Source: Embleya sp040605455 | GTDB taxonomy: Bacteria > Actinomycetota > Actinomycetes > Streptomycetales > Streptomycetaceae | Length of the DNA stretch: 30,125 nucleotides | Direction: 5' to 3' | Assembly (NCBI RefSeq): GCF_040605455.1 | Contig: NZ_JBEXCV010000109.1 | Coordinates: 1-30,125 of the forward strand | Part shown: piece by piece, positions 1 to 8,108 of the stretch | Layout of the letters: each line of letters starts with the position of its first letter | Numbering within the stretch: position 1 is the first letter of the stretch | The notes under the pieces: generated by a model | The model's database searches: none | What the model saw: only the letters and a program-made list of their open reading frames with translations | Told to the model about the DNA's origin: nothing | Position numbers and translations under genes: made by a program

Positions 1-2466
1 GTCGTAGGTGGCCGCGTCGGCTCGGCCCTCGTAGAGCACGAAGGACATCCAGTACCGGGCGAAGCACGCGAGCAGCTTGGCCACCAGTGCGCCGAGGCGA
101 AACCGCTCGTCGCCGGTGGCCCGCCACATCCGTACCTGGAGCAGACCGGCGCCGGCCGCGCCGTGGCACACGTCCGGATTGGGCCACACGATCGGTACGC
201 GAAGCGCCGTCTCGATCGCCGAGGCGGCGAGTCCCTCGTCACCGAGCAGGGCCGCCGCGTCGTACAGAGCCCACGCGGTCCCGGACCGGCCGAAGTGCAG
301 GCCGGGCAGCACCACCGGTTCGGCAGCCGCCCGATCGCGCAGCCAGACCGCGCCGTCCTCGACCGCGCGATGCAGCGTGTAGCGCAGCCGCGGTTCGAGC
401 GTCGTGGTGTGCGCTGCCCGGGCCAGCACGCCGAGCACCCCGGCCGCGCCGTACTGCACGCTGCACGGATCCATCGCCGCAGCGCCCGCCGTCATCGGCC
501 ACAGCCGGTCCACTCGCCCCGGCGTCATCGTCGCGACCAGGTGCGCGAGCCCGTCCAAGAGCAGCGCGTCGTCGTCGGGCGGCACCGGATGTGGCGGCAC
601 CTTGTCGCCCTCGGTGTCCGGATGCGGCCGCGGCCCATCCGGCGCATCCTGCCGCCCGGCCACGCCGAGATCCGGGCCCCCACCCGAGCTTGCAGCCGAC
701 CCCGAGCCCAGGCCCGCACCGGCACCCGCACCCGAGCCCGCACCGGCAACCGAGCCCGAGCCCGCACCCCCACCCGAGCCAACGCCGACCCCATCACCGT
801 CATCCGCGACTGCGCCGCCCCCGCCACCCGCGCGCCCGCCGACCGCGCCAACCACGATCCCGCCCGACCCCGAACCCACCTCCGCCGCACCACGATCCGC
901 GCCGGTCATCCCCGTGACGAAGCCGCACACCCGCGCCAGTGACCAGCGTGCCGTCGGATCCTCGTGCCACAGGCCGCGGATCGCGGGCGCGAGGCGCCGT
1001 GCGGTCTCGCCGTGTCGAGCGGCCGACGCCAGCCACGCGCCCAGGCGTTCCACGGTGCCGCGGCTCGCGCCGACGTCCTCGGGCAGGGCCGGATCGGCGC
1101 CGGTGGCCAGCAGGAAGAACAGCCCGCCCAGGCTGTACAGATCGGCGGCCGGGTGTACGAGGTGGCCACCGTCCGCGGTCGGGCGCTGCTCCGGTGCCCG
1201 GTATCCGGGCGTGCCCGCCGCGCCGGCCCGGGAGCCGATCTCGGCGGCCAGTTCCAGATCCACCAGACGCACCGAGTGGTCCGACGCGACCAGCACGTTC
1301 GTCGGCGACAGGTCGCGGATCACCAGATTCTCGGCGTGCACGGTTCGGACCAAGCGGATCAGTTCCAGGACGACGGGTCGGGCCGGCGCCCAGGGCACGT
1401 CCGGGTCCTGCGCGTGGCGGCCGACCCAGGCGCGCAGCGGCTCGCCCGGCAGTCGCTCCTGGGCCAGGAAGATCGTCTCGGCCTCCTCGACCAGCGCGAC
1501 GTGTCGAGGGGTCAGGCCGGTGTGCGCGAGTCGCCGCATCACCATCGCCTCGTGCCGCAGCGCGGCGCACGCGTCCCGCCCGGAGCGGTCCACCTCGATG
1601 TGCGCACGGGCCTGCTTGACCACGACGGCGGTGTCGTCGGTGGTGTCGCGGCCCAGGAACACACCGCCCTTGGCCGAGTGCCGCAGGGCTGAGGTGACCG
1701 CGAAGCGACCCGCGATCAGCACGCCCGCCGCCGAGGACGCGGCGGGCCCGGCTGCGCGCGTCGAACGGGCCCGCTCCACCAGCGGATCGGGCGCCCACGC
1801 CGGCGGGGTGAACCATGCCTCCCGGGCGTCGTCCACCGCCAGTCCGTCGGGGTCGGTGAGCACCGCGCGGTAGCCTCCGTCGTTGCCGAGCACCGCGCGC
1901 CGGCCGAAGCCGCCGTAGCGGTAGTGCACGACGCTGCCCGGTCGGCACGGCCGGTCGGAGAGGATGCCCGGTCCGGTGAGCTCGCGCGTCACCTCGTCGA
2001 GCGCGTCCACCAACTCCATGAACTGCTCGTCGTCGTTCGGGTAGACGGTGATGAACTTGCCCGCCGAGGCCCGGTCGGCCTCGCGGGAGTTGAGCATCCG
2101 GAGCCGCTCCAGGTCGCCGGCGAACTTGAACGCCACGCGGCGCGGCAACAGCACGTCGCAGACCCGGCCCAGCACGTGCGGGGCATCTCCGGTCCGCGCG
2201 CTGACGTGGATCTTCCAGCCCTGGGCCCGGGCCGCGTGGCCGGGCGGTCGTACGGTGCACCAGAAGTCGTCCGAGCGCACGTCCCACTCGGTGTCCGCGC
2301 CGGACGCGACGGCGTCGGACCGCCGCGCGGCCCGCCCGTCGCGATCCTGTTCCCGGGCGACCGCAGCGCGGTCGAGCGCGGCACGGACGCGGTCGACCAG
2401 GTTCGTCCCCGGCGCGCCGTGGCCGCCGGTGCGCTCCGCACGGTGCCCACGCGTCGTCGTAGCCAT
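1..2466 (-). CDS. Class III/IV lanthipeptide synthetase (LanKC/LanL-like), C-terminus cut by window edge
   Basis: The family dehydrates Ser/Thr of a precursor peptide by kinase and lyase steps and then forms (methyl)lanthionine rings. 822 residues are visible. Residues about 60-225 resemble the lyase-region N-terminus (GWKIHVSA, GKFITVYP, GPGILSDRP, HYRYGGF). A kinase-like domain follows at about 250-515: VVVK lysine K284, alphaC glutamate E306, catalytic loop IRDLSPTN (D385, N390), VDLE in place of DFG (D403) and an APE motif near 424. A Gly/Ala/Ser-rich linker (about 530-600) leads into a LanC-like cyclase with GAAG and CHGAAG repeats. The zinc-ligand part of the cyclase lies outside the window, so class III and class IV cannot be separated; the N-terminal wording leans to class IV. 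The ATG at 2466 has a GGGGGAGG ribosome site 8-15 bases upstream. No precursor gene is seen upstream. Confidence 0.88.
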   Translation of the reverse strand, partial: MATTTRGHRAERTGGHGAPGTNLVDRVRAALDRAAVAREQDRDGRAARRSDAVASGADTEWDVRSDDFWCTVRPPGHAARAQGWKIHVSARTGDAPHVLGRVCDVLLPRRVAFKFAGDLERLRMLNSREADRASAGKFITVYPNDDEQFMELVDALDEVTRELTGPGILSDRPCRPGSVVHYRYGGFGRRAVLGNDGGYRAVLTDPDGLAVDDAREAWFTPPAWAPDPLVERARSTRAAGPAASSAAGVLIAGRFAVTSALRHSAKGGVFLGRDTTDDTAVVVKQARAHIEVDRSGRDACAALRHEAMVMRRLAHTGLTPRHVALVEEAETIFLAQERLPGEPLRAWVGRHAQDPDVPWAPARPVVLELIRLVRTVHAENLVIRDLSPTNVLVASDHSVRLVDLELAAEIGSRAGAAGTPGYRAPEQRPTADGGHLVHPAADLYSLGGLFFLLATGADPALPEDVGASRGTVERLGAWLASAARHGETARRLAPAIRGLWHEDPTARWSLARVCGFVTGMTGADRGAAEVGSGSGGIVVGAVGGRAGGGGGAVADDGDGVGVGSGGGAGSGSVAGAGSGAGAGAGLGSGSAASSGGGPDLGVAGRQDAPDGPRPHPDTEGDKVPPHPVPPDDDALLLDGLAHLVATMTPGRVDRLWPMTAGAAAMDPCSVQYGAAGVLGVLARAAHTTTLEPRLRYTLHRAVEDGAVWLRDRAAAEPVVLPGLHFGRSGTAWALYDAAALLGDEGLAASAIETALRVPIVWPNPDVCHGAAGAGLLQVRMWRATGDERFRLGALVAKLLACFARYWMSFVLYEGRADAATYD
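667..876 (-). repeat. Low-complexity Gly/Ala/Ser linker-coding repeat inside the lanthipeptide synthetase
   Basis: Degenerate hexamer-like repeats (cccgca/ccgagc units on the plus strand) encode about 70 residues dominated by Gly, Ala and Ser between the kinase and cyclase domains (residues about 531-600). No stop or frame break is seen. It probably acts as a flexible tether and could vary in length between strains by slippage. Confidence 0.75.
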
Positions 2467-2621
2467 CCCTGGACCTCCCCCTCGACTGTGCCCTCGCGCC
2501 CCGGTCGACGATGTGTCACGTTCGTCGACCGGTGCCCGGAAACGGTTGTCGAGCGACCGGGTGATCCGGTCGCCGACGTGGCCGCCCCGCCTCGGATCGC
2601 TCCCCCCGGCGGGACGGCATG

Positions 2622-2651
2622 ACCGTACGCAGCGCGTTCGGGCCACCTCAA
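2622..2651 (-). promoter_or_regulatory. Candidate promoter of the lanthipeptide synthetase
   Basis: Reading the minus strand, TTGAGG (2651-2646) and TACGGT (2627-2622) are 18 bp apart, close to a vegetative -35/-10 pair. It would leave a leader of about 150 nt before the ATG at 2466. Inference from pattern only. Confidence 0.35.
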
Positions 2652-2665
2652 CGAGTTGCGGCAGC

Positions 2666-2685
2666 CTTCACCCCTTCGAGTGAAG
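2666..2685. promoter_or_regulatory. Inverted repeat CTTCAC-N8-GTGAAG, possible regulator site
   Basis: Perfect 6-bp arms with an 8-bp spacer lie 15 bp upstream of the candidate -35 box of the synthetase. That is a usual place for an activator such as the LuxR-type regulator encoded next door. The link to that regulator is inference. Confidence 0.35.
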
Positions 2686-2803
2686 TGACCCGTATTGAGG
2701 GTTGGTTGGTCAGTTGATCTGCATATTTCCGAACCGTCGATATCGGTGCAGGTCAACGAGAGGACATGGAGACAACCATGCGGCTGGGGATGGGCCGATC
2801 GGG

Positions 2804-3475
2804 CTACTCGCCGATTCCGCGCTGTTGGGCGAGAATCGCGGCCTGGACCCGGCTGCGCAGGCCCAGTTTGGTGAGGATCCGGCTCACATGGGTCTTCGCG
2901 GTGGCCTCGGCCATGTCCAGGTGTTCGGCGATGCGTTGGTTCGACATGCCCCGGCCCAGGCACGCGAGCACGTCGCCCTCGCGCGGTGTGAGCGACGCGA
3001 GCGCCTGCGCGCCCACTTCGGGCCCGTCCGCGGGGCCCGATCGGGGCGGGCTCGCGAACGCGTGGATCAACCGGCGGGTGACCTCCGGCGCGACGAAGCC
3101 GTCGCCGCGCGCGACCAACCGGACGGCCTCGACCAGGCGTTCGGCGTCCACCGTCTTGAGCAGGAAGCCGGCCGCACCCGCGCGCAGCGCGCCGAACACG
3201 TACTCGTCCAGGTCGAAGGTGGTGAGAACCAGGACGTCGAGGCCCTCCGCGGTCAGCTCACGCGTGGCACTGATCCCGTCCAGTCGCGGCATCCGCACGT
3301 CCATCAGCACCACGTCCGGGCGCAACGACCGGGCCAGCGCCACCGCGGCCTCGCCGTCGGCGGCCTCGCCCACCACCTCGATGCCCGGGGCCGCGTCCAG
3401 GATCAGCACCAGGCCCGCCCGGACCGCCGCCTGATCCTCGGCAACCAGCACCCGCAGCGTGTCGACGTCGCTCAC
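2804..3475 (-). CDS. NarL/LuxR-family response regulator
   Basis: A DNA-binding response regulator of 223 residues. The receiver domain covers residues 7-122: acidic pair E13/D14, phospho-acceptor D59 in VVLMDVRMP, T85/T86 and K107 in LLKTVD. A LuxR-type helix-turn-helix spans about 158-220 (LTPREGDVL, SNQRIAEHLDMAEATAKTHVSRIL). I chose the GTG at 3475 because it overlaps the TGA of the kinase gene by 4 bp (GTGA), the usual coupling for such pairs; an upstream in-frame start would add 30 unconserved residues overlapping the kinase. It is the last gene of the kinase-regulator unit and is followed, 337 bp on, by the lanthipeptide synthetase, which makes that gene a possible target. Confidence 0.95.
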   Translation of the reverse strand: MSDVDTLRVLVAEDQAAVRAGLVLILDAAPGIEVVGEAADGEAAVALARSLRPDVVLMDVRMPRLDGISATRELTAEGLDVLVLTTFDLDEYVFGALRAGAAGFLLKTVDAERLVEAVRLVARGDGFVAPEVTRRLIHAFASPPRSGPADGPEVGAQALASLTPREGDVLACLGRGMSNQRIAEHLDMAEATAKTHVSRILTKLGLRSRVQAAILAQQRGIGE

Positions 3476-4734
3476 CCGGTCCCACCCTTCGGCCCCGTCG
3501 AGGCATTGTTTTCGGCACCGCGCACCACGTCGTCGCCGCACGGGAGTTCGGCCCGTACGTGCCACCGGCCCGCGCGCGGACCCGCCTCGAACACGCCGCC
3601 GAGCAGCGACACGCGCTCCGACATGCCCACCAGCCCCGCGCGGGCGCCCGGCAGCCGGGTGACGTGCTCGGGATCGATCCCGTTGACGCCGGTGATCACC
3701 ACATCATCGGTGCGATAGGCGAAGACCATCCGCAACTCCTGTGGCGTGGCGTGCTTGAGCGCGTTGGTGAGCGTCTCCTGGACCACCCGGTAGGCGGCCA
3801 GGTCGACGGGTGTGGGCAACTCCCGTGCCACCCCGATGACCTCGACGTCGACGATCAGCCCGGCCCGGCGCACGTGCTCGACGAGGCGATCGGTCTCGGC
3901 CAGGCGGGGCACCGACACCGGTTCCTCGGGCGTGTTCTCCGAGCGCAGCAGGCCGATCATCCGGCGCATCTCGGTCAGCCCCTGCAGGCTGCTCTCCCGG
4001 ATCACCTCCAGCGTCTCGCGCAACCGGGCCTCGTCCAGACTCTTCACCGACAGCGCGGCGGTGGACTGGACCGCGACCGCGCTCAGGTGGTTGGCGATCA
4101 CATCGTGCAACTCGCGTGCCATCCGTGCCCGTTCGGCGACCACGGCGGCCTGGTGGTCGAGTTCGGCCAGCCGCGCGGTCTGGGTCGCGCGCAACCGTTC
4201 GACCTCGGCCTTCTCGCGGTGCTCGCGCACCGAGAAGCCGGTGAGCACGGGGGAGACGCCGACCAGGCCGATATAGAAGATCGACAGGACGAACAGGCGG
4301 AACTCGCGGGTTACCGCCCAGACCGTGCCCGCGCCCACGACCAGCGCCACCACGTTGCCGTACAGCAGGCGAAAAGCCAGCCGCGAAGTGCCGTACAGGC
4401 ACGCCGCGTAGAGCACGTCGGACCACATGATCAGGCCGCCGATGGAGGGCCCGAGTACCATCTCCACGCTTGCGCAGGCGATCGCCAGGAACACCGCGAA
4501 GCGTGGTGACGTGCTGCGGTGGCACTCGGCGACGAACAGCAGAAGCAGCGGTGGCAGGCGCAGCCACGGGCTCGGGTTCCACACGCTCCAGATCACATAG
4601 GAGTGGGTGGCGAGCAGGACGAGCGCGCCCGCGAGCACCACGCCGCCGATCGCACAGTCGCGGCGGATCGGCGGCGCGAGGCCGGGCAGACGAAGGGGCA
4701 GGGGACGCTGCCACGCGGAGGTCGGATCGCTCAC
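3472..4734 (-). CDS. Membrane sensor histidine kinase, NarL-type (HisKA_3)
   Basis: The sensor partner of the downstream regulator, 420 residues. Hydrophobic segments at about 28-48, 60-70, 78-112, 125-140 and 146-166 suggest an integral membrane sensor with no large extracellular domain, so the signal cannot be read from sequence. A coiled-coil linker leads to the dimerisation/phospho-acceptor helix MARELHDVIANHLSAV with H210. The ATPase domain has an N-box-like ETLTNALKHA and a G-box near GLVGMSERVSLLGG. The GTG start at 4734 follows a GGGATGGGG-like ribosome site. The last 4 bases overlap the regulator start. Typical actinobacterial two-component kinase; ligand unknown. Confidence 0.93.
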   Translation of the reverse strand: MSDPTSAWQRPLPLRLPGLAPPIRRDCAIGGVVLAGALVLLATHSYVIWSVWNPSPWLRLPPLLLLFVAECHRSTSPRFAVFLAIACASVEMVLGPSIGGLIMWSDVLYAACLYGTSRLAFRLLYGNVVALVVGAGTVWAVTREFRLFVLSIFYIGLVGVSPVLTGFSVREHREKAEVERLRATQTARLAELDHQAAVVAERARMARELHDVIANHLSAVAVQSTAALSVKSLDEARLRETLEVIRESSLQGLTEMRRMIGLLRSENTPEEPVSVPRLAETDRLVEHVRRAGLIVDVEVIGVARELPTPVDLAAYRVVQETLTNALKHATPQELRMVFAYRTDDVVITGVNGIDPEHVTRLPGARAGLVGMSERVSLLGGVFEAGPRAGRWHVRAELPCGDDVVRGAENNASTGPKGGTG

Positions 4735-4820
4735 GCCCCCATCCCAACATCATTGAGGCGGGCCCGCCGACCGCCGGCACCGAACGACGGGAAGGTCGTC
4801 CTGATTCGTGACGGTTATCG

Positions 4821-5585
4821 CTACTTCGGCTGAAAGCGAATCCCGCCGTCGAGCCGGATCACCTCGGCGTTGAGGTAACTGTTCGTGAGCAGTTCGTACG
4901 CGAGCGAGGCGAACTCCTCCGGCACGCCCATGCGCTTGGGGAAGAGCACCTGCTGTCCGAGGGTGTCCTTGACCGCCTGCGGCGCGGCGGCGAACAGCGC
5001 GGTGTCCATGGTGCCGGGCGCGATGGTGTTGACCCGCACGCCGATCGCCGACAGGTCGCGCGCGACGGGCAGCGTCATGCCGGCCACGCCGGCCTTGGAC
5101 GCACCGTAGGCGGCCTGGCCGATCTGTCCGTCGAAGGCGGCCACTGACGCGGTGCACACGATCGCGCCGCGCTCGCCGTCGGCCTGCGGCGGGGCCGAGG
5201 CCATCGCGGCGGCGGCCAGTCGGATCGCGTTGAAGGTGCCGATCAGGTTGAGTCGCACGATGAACTCGAAGGAGGCGAGCGGGTGCGGCGACCCGTCCCG
5301 GGCCACCGTGCGGGCGCCCATCCCGGTGCCGGCGCAGGAGACCAGCGCGCGCAGCGGCGCGAGCGCGAGTGCCGCGTCCACCGCGGCTTGGACCTGCTCC
5401 TCGTTCGTGACGTCGGTGGTGACGAAGGTTGCGCCGATCTCGGCGGCGACGGCCTTGCCGCGCTCCTCGTTCTTGTCCGCGATCACCACCGAGGTGCCAC
5501 CGGCCGCGAGCCGGCGCGCGGTGGCCTCGCCGAGCCCGGAGGCCCCGCCGGTGACGATCGCGGACGCGCCTGTGAGGTCCAGCAT
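4821..5585 (-). CDS. Short-chain dehydrogenase, 3-hydroxyacyl-CoA dehydrogenase type II (HSD10)-like
   Basis: A 254-residue NAD(P)-dependent oxidoreductase of the classical SDR family. Visible motifs are the nucleotide-binding TGGASGLG (12-19), D59 after the fifth strand, SCAG (83-86) in place of NNAG, N113, catalytic S147, and YGASK with Y160 and K164. The C-terminus (FPKRMGVPEEFASLAYELL..YLNAEVIRLDGGIRFQP) closely follows the HSD10/type II 3-hydroxyacyl-CoA dehydrogenase pattern, so beta-oxidation or branched-chain acyl-CoA breakdown is the best guess. I chose the ATG at 5585, preceded by GGCGAGGGGAG, over an in-frame start 36 bases upstream. The gene is transcribed alone; the next gene on the same strand lies 81 bp upstream. 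Confidence 0.9.
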   Translation of the reverse strand: MLDLTGASAIVTGGASGLGEATARRLAAGGTSVVIADKNEERGKAVAAEIGATFVTTDVTNEEQVQAAVDAALALAPLRALVSCAGTGMGARTVARDGSPHPLASFEFIVRLNLIGTFNAIRLAAAAMASAPPQADGERGAIVCTASVAAFDGQIGQAAYGASKAGVAGMTLPVARDLSAIGVRVNTIAPGTMDTALFAAAPQAVKDTLGQQVLFPKRMGVPEEFASLAYELLTNSYLNAEVIRLDGGIRFQPK

Positions 5586-5666
5586 GAGCGTTCTCCCCTC
5601 GCCTGTTCTTGACTGAGGCAAGCTATTGCATGCGGAGGGGAGTCGACCAGGGGACCTGACGATGTG

Positions 5667-6977
5667 TCAGTTGCGCCCCGTCCCGGTGGTGGGCGCAGTC
5701 ACGCTCACCGTCACCGTCGTGCCGACCGGCACCACGTCGCCGGAGTCGGGGTCGGAGCCGGAGACCACGTCGTTGCGGGAGGCCCCGGAGGGCAGCGCGA
5801 TGCTCAGGCCGGCATTCTTCAACGCTGTACCGGCCTCGGCGACGGTCAGCCCGGACAGCGGTGGAACCGTGGTCGTCGCGGGCGCGGAGGGCGAACCCGT
5901 GTCCGTGGGCGTCGCCGAGGTCGACGGCCGGGTGACCGGCGGCGTCGTCCTGACCCCCGACATCACCACGACGATCTCCGCCTTGTCCCGGTCCACCTTC
6001 CTCCCGGCCGCCGGGTCGGTGGAGGCAATGGTGCCGCCGCTTCCCCTGATCGTGCCGCGAAAGCCCTTCTCGCGCAGCAGCGCGACGCCCTGCGCCTCGG
6101 TCATCCCGACCACGTTCGGCACGGTCAACTTCCCCGGCGCGCTCGTACTCGTGCTCGGCGAGGCCGAGTCGGACGGATCCGGCGTGCTGGTCACCGGCGC
6201 CTCGGTGGTCGGCACGGCGGCGGACCTGGTTCCGGTCGCGGACGGGCCGGCCCCGGTCGCAACGCTCTTGGCGGCCGGCGTCGTGCCGTCCGTACCCGCC
6301 ATCGCCATGCCGATCAGAACCGCCACCACGATCGCGGCCACCGTCGCGAGCACGGCGGCGACGACCCGGCTCCGGCGCCTGCCGTCGCGGCGCTCACGAT
6401 CGTGGTGGTACGAATTCGCCGGCCCGCCGCCCGCCTGCCCGCCTGCGTCGTCGTGGTCCGTGGACACCACCCGGACCGAGAACGGCGCGCACGCCGCCAC
6501 CCGCATGTCCCGCGCGGAGACCACCCGTACCGGGACGTCGCTCTCCTCGACCACCCGGGACGCCTCCTCGAAGGCGCTGCCCCCGCTGTCCGCGCCCATG
6601 TCGCCGAGCCCGAACAGCCCGCTCGGCGGGACCTGGTCCGCGATGTCCGGGGGCACTGTGTAGACGATCGTCCACACCCGCGTCTCGCCCGGATACACGT
6701 CGGGCGGCCCGGGCCGGTCCAGGCCGATCCGCCGGCCGACGTCCCGGGGCAGTTCGACGTCGTAGCGGTCCGGCGCGCTGCCCGCGTTGCGCAGGGTCAG
6801 CGTCACCATCACCGTCTCGCCGGGAGCCGCGGTGACTCGACGAGGCTCGCACCAGGCCTGCACCGCGCACTCCGGATCGCCCATGCGCTGCCCGTGCAGG
6901 TCGGTGCCGCATTGTTCGCCCGGGCAGTACGCGTCGGTCTCCAGATAGGGCGTACCGCACAGCAGACAGTGCACCAT
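5667..6977 (-). CDS. Membrane PASTA-domain protein with N-terminal zinc ribbon and Ig-like domain
   Basis: 436 residues with an unusual order. An N-terminal ribbon-like CxxC..C(x4)C motif (C4, C7, C18, C23) is followed by a beta-rich segment at about 45-150 (APGETVMVTLTLRNAGSAPDRYDVEL) resembling NEW3/CARDB-type folds. A basic stretch HHDRERRDGRRRSR then precedes one membrane helix at about 205-227. After the helix come a Ser/Thr/Pro-rich linker and two PASTA domains (about 283-341 and 370-428), which in other proteins bind peptidoglycan or muropeptides. The positive-inside rule puts the ribbon and Ig-like part in the cytoplasm and the PASTA repeats outside. There is no kinase domain. The ATG at 6977 has a GAGGGGG site upstream. 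Function unknown; a cell-wall sensor or scaffold is a guess. Confidence 0.85.
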   Translation of the reverse strand: MVHCLLCGTPYLETDAYCPGEQCGTDLHGQRMGDPECAVQAWCEPRRVTAAPGETVMVTLTLRNAGSAPDRYDVELPRDVGRRIGLDRPGPPDVYPGETRVWTIVYTVPPDIADQVPPSGLFGLGDMGADSGGSAFEEASRVVEESDVPVRVVSARDMRVAACAPFSVRVVSTDHDDAGGQAGGGPANSYHHDRERRDGRRRSRVVAAVLATVAAIVVAVLIGMAMAGTDGTTPAAKSVATGAGPSATGTRSAAVPTTEAPVTSTPDPSDSASPSTSTSAPGKLTVPNVVGMTEAQGVALLREKGFRGTIRGSGGTIASTDPAAGRKVDRDKAEIVVVMSGVRTTPPVTRPSTSATPTDTGSPSAPATTTVPPLSGLTVAEAGTALKNAGLSIALPSGASRNDVVSGSDPDSGDVVPVGTTVTVSVTAPTTGTGRN

Positions 6978-7132
6978 CGTCGTCGTCCCCCTCGTCGTCG
7001 TACGACAGTGCGAGCCTGCCTACCGCACAAACGCTTCGGATGGGATCGACTTCACACAATCCGAGGGCACTCCGGGGCACTGTGTCACCGCCCGTCCGGG
7101 ATGCCCGAATCCGGGGTGGTGACCCGGAGAGG

Positions 7133-7138
7133 TAATCT
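7133..7138 (+). promoter_or_regulatory. Candidate -10 box (TAATCT) directly before the Nif3-like gene
   Basis: TAATCT ends 6 bases before the GTG at 7145, so transcription could begin at or next to the start codon and give a leaderless mRNA. A GGAGAGG at 7126-7132 could instead act as a ribosome site. No good -35 box is seen. Confidence 0.3.
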
Positions 7139-7144
7139 CCCTTC

Positions 7145-7972
7145 GTGCCCAAGCTCTCCGACGTCGTCAGCGCCCTCGAACGGATCTATCACCCCGATTG
7201 GGCCGAATCCTGGGACGCGGTCGGGCTGGTCTGCGGCGACCCGGACGCCGAGGTGCGCTCGGTGATGTTCGCCGTGGACCCGACGCAAGCAGTCGTCGAC
7301 GAGGCGCTCGCCCGCGGCGCCGACCTCCTGGTCACCCACCACCCGCTGTTCCTGCGCGGGGTGCACTCGGTCGCCGCGACCGGCTTCAAGGGGCGCGTCG
7401 TACACACGCTGATCACCGGCGGCTGCGCCTTGTACGTCGCGCACACCAACGCCGACTCGGCGGCCCCCGGCGTCTCGGACGCGCTCGCCGCCGCCCTCGG
7501 GCTGACCGTGACCGCGCCGCTCGACCCGGCTCCGGCCGACCCGAGCGAGTGTCGGGGGATCGGCCGGATCGGCGAGTTGGCCGTCCCCGAGACGCTCGCC
7601 GCGTTCGCCGCCCGGGCCGCCCGCGCGCTGCCGCGCACCGCGACCGGCCTGCGGGTGGCCGGCGACCCGGACCGCCCGGTGCGTACCGTGGCGGTGTGCG
7701 GCGGCGCGGGCGACAGCCTGTTCGACGCGGTCCGCCGCAGCGGCGCCGACGTCTACGTCACCGCCGACCTGCGCCACCACCCGGCGTCGGAGGCGCTGGA
7801 ACACGGCGGCCCCGCGCTGCTCGATGCCCCACACTGGGCCACCGAGTGGCCGTGGCTGGCCTACGCGGCCGACGAACTCACCCGTGCGCTCACCGCAACC
7901 GGCACTACGGTGGAAACCCACGTGTCGGAACTAGTCACGGACCCATGGACGTTCCACACTCCACACCCCTGA
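7145..7972 (+). CDS. Nif3-like dinuclear metal centre protein
   Basis: A 275-residue member of the widely conserved Nif3/YbgI/YqfO family, which forms toroidal hexamers with a two-metal site; the biochemical role is unsettled, and GTP cyclohydrolase type 1-like is a frequent label. Expected ligands are visible: H65 and H66 in THHPLFL, D104 in AHTNAD, H230 and E234 in DAPHWATE. The start is the GTG at 7145. It heads a plus-strand run with the zinc-ribbon and RNase H genes, a grouping I recall as common in actinomycetes. A strong hairpin separates it from the next start codon, so expression of the downstream genes may be partly uncoupled. Confidence 0.92.
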   Translation: MPKLSDVVSALERIYHPDWAESWDAVGLVCGDPDAEVRSVMFAVDPTQAVVDEALARGADLLVTHHPLFLRGVHSVAATGFKGRVVHTLITGGCALYVAHTNADSAAPGVSDALAAALGLTVTAPLDPAPADPSECRGIGRIGELAVPETLAAFAARAARALPRTATGLRVAGDPDRPVRTVAVCGGAGDSLFDAVRRSGADVYVTADLRHHPASEALEHGGPALLDAPHWATEWPWLAYAADELTRALTATGTTVETHVSELVTDPWTFHTPHP

Positions 7973-8050
7973 GCATCGCGACGGGGGCATGAGGTCCGAC
8001 CGGCCCGTCAGTCGCCCGCAGAACCCGAACCCAGCCACCAAAAACGCACC

Positions 8051-8085
8051 GGGTGGGCGGGTGGGAAGCAACATCCCGCCCACCC
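8051..8085. terminator. Hairpin between the Nif3-like and zinc-ribbon genes
   Basis: Perfect 11-bp stem GGGTGGGCGGG (8051-8061) with CCCGCCCACCC (8075-8085) and a 13-nt loop. There is no T-run, so it may be a partial terminator, a processing site or an mRNA stabiliser. It lies between the Nif3-like stop and the CTG chosen for the next gene. Confidence 0.5.
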
Positions 8086-8108
8086 GAGCCGCATCCAAGG
8101 AGCCCCCG

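Larger units (their letters stand above)
2467..2803. other. 337-bp gap between response regulator and lanthipeptide synthetase
   Basis: The gap is richer in A+T than its flanks, mainly at 2690-2765. On the minus strand, ATG codons at 2620, 2723, 2767 and 2779 open only frames of 4 to 34 codons without a leader/Ser-Thr-Cys core pattern, so I find no lanthipeptide precursor. It holds the promoter and inverted repeat listed separately. Confidence 0.6.

Noticed and set aside
2467..2803. Lanthipeptide precursor gene in front of the synthetase
   Set aside because: All minus-strand ATG-opened frames are very short or arginine-rich, with no leader and no Ser/Thr-Cys core.
2766..3434. Plus-strand frame with GAGAGGA before its ATG, opposite the response regulator
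   Set aside because: Its product is a Ser/Arg/Thr-rich string with no fold, and the minus strand carries a clear response regulator; the ribosome-site match is chance.
4757..4768. GGCGGGCCCGCC palindrome as a terminator between the dehydrogenase and kinase genes
   Set aside because: Its 6-bp arms have no loop space and it lies upstream of the dehydrogenase stop on the reading strand; too weak to list.
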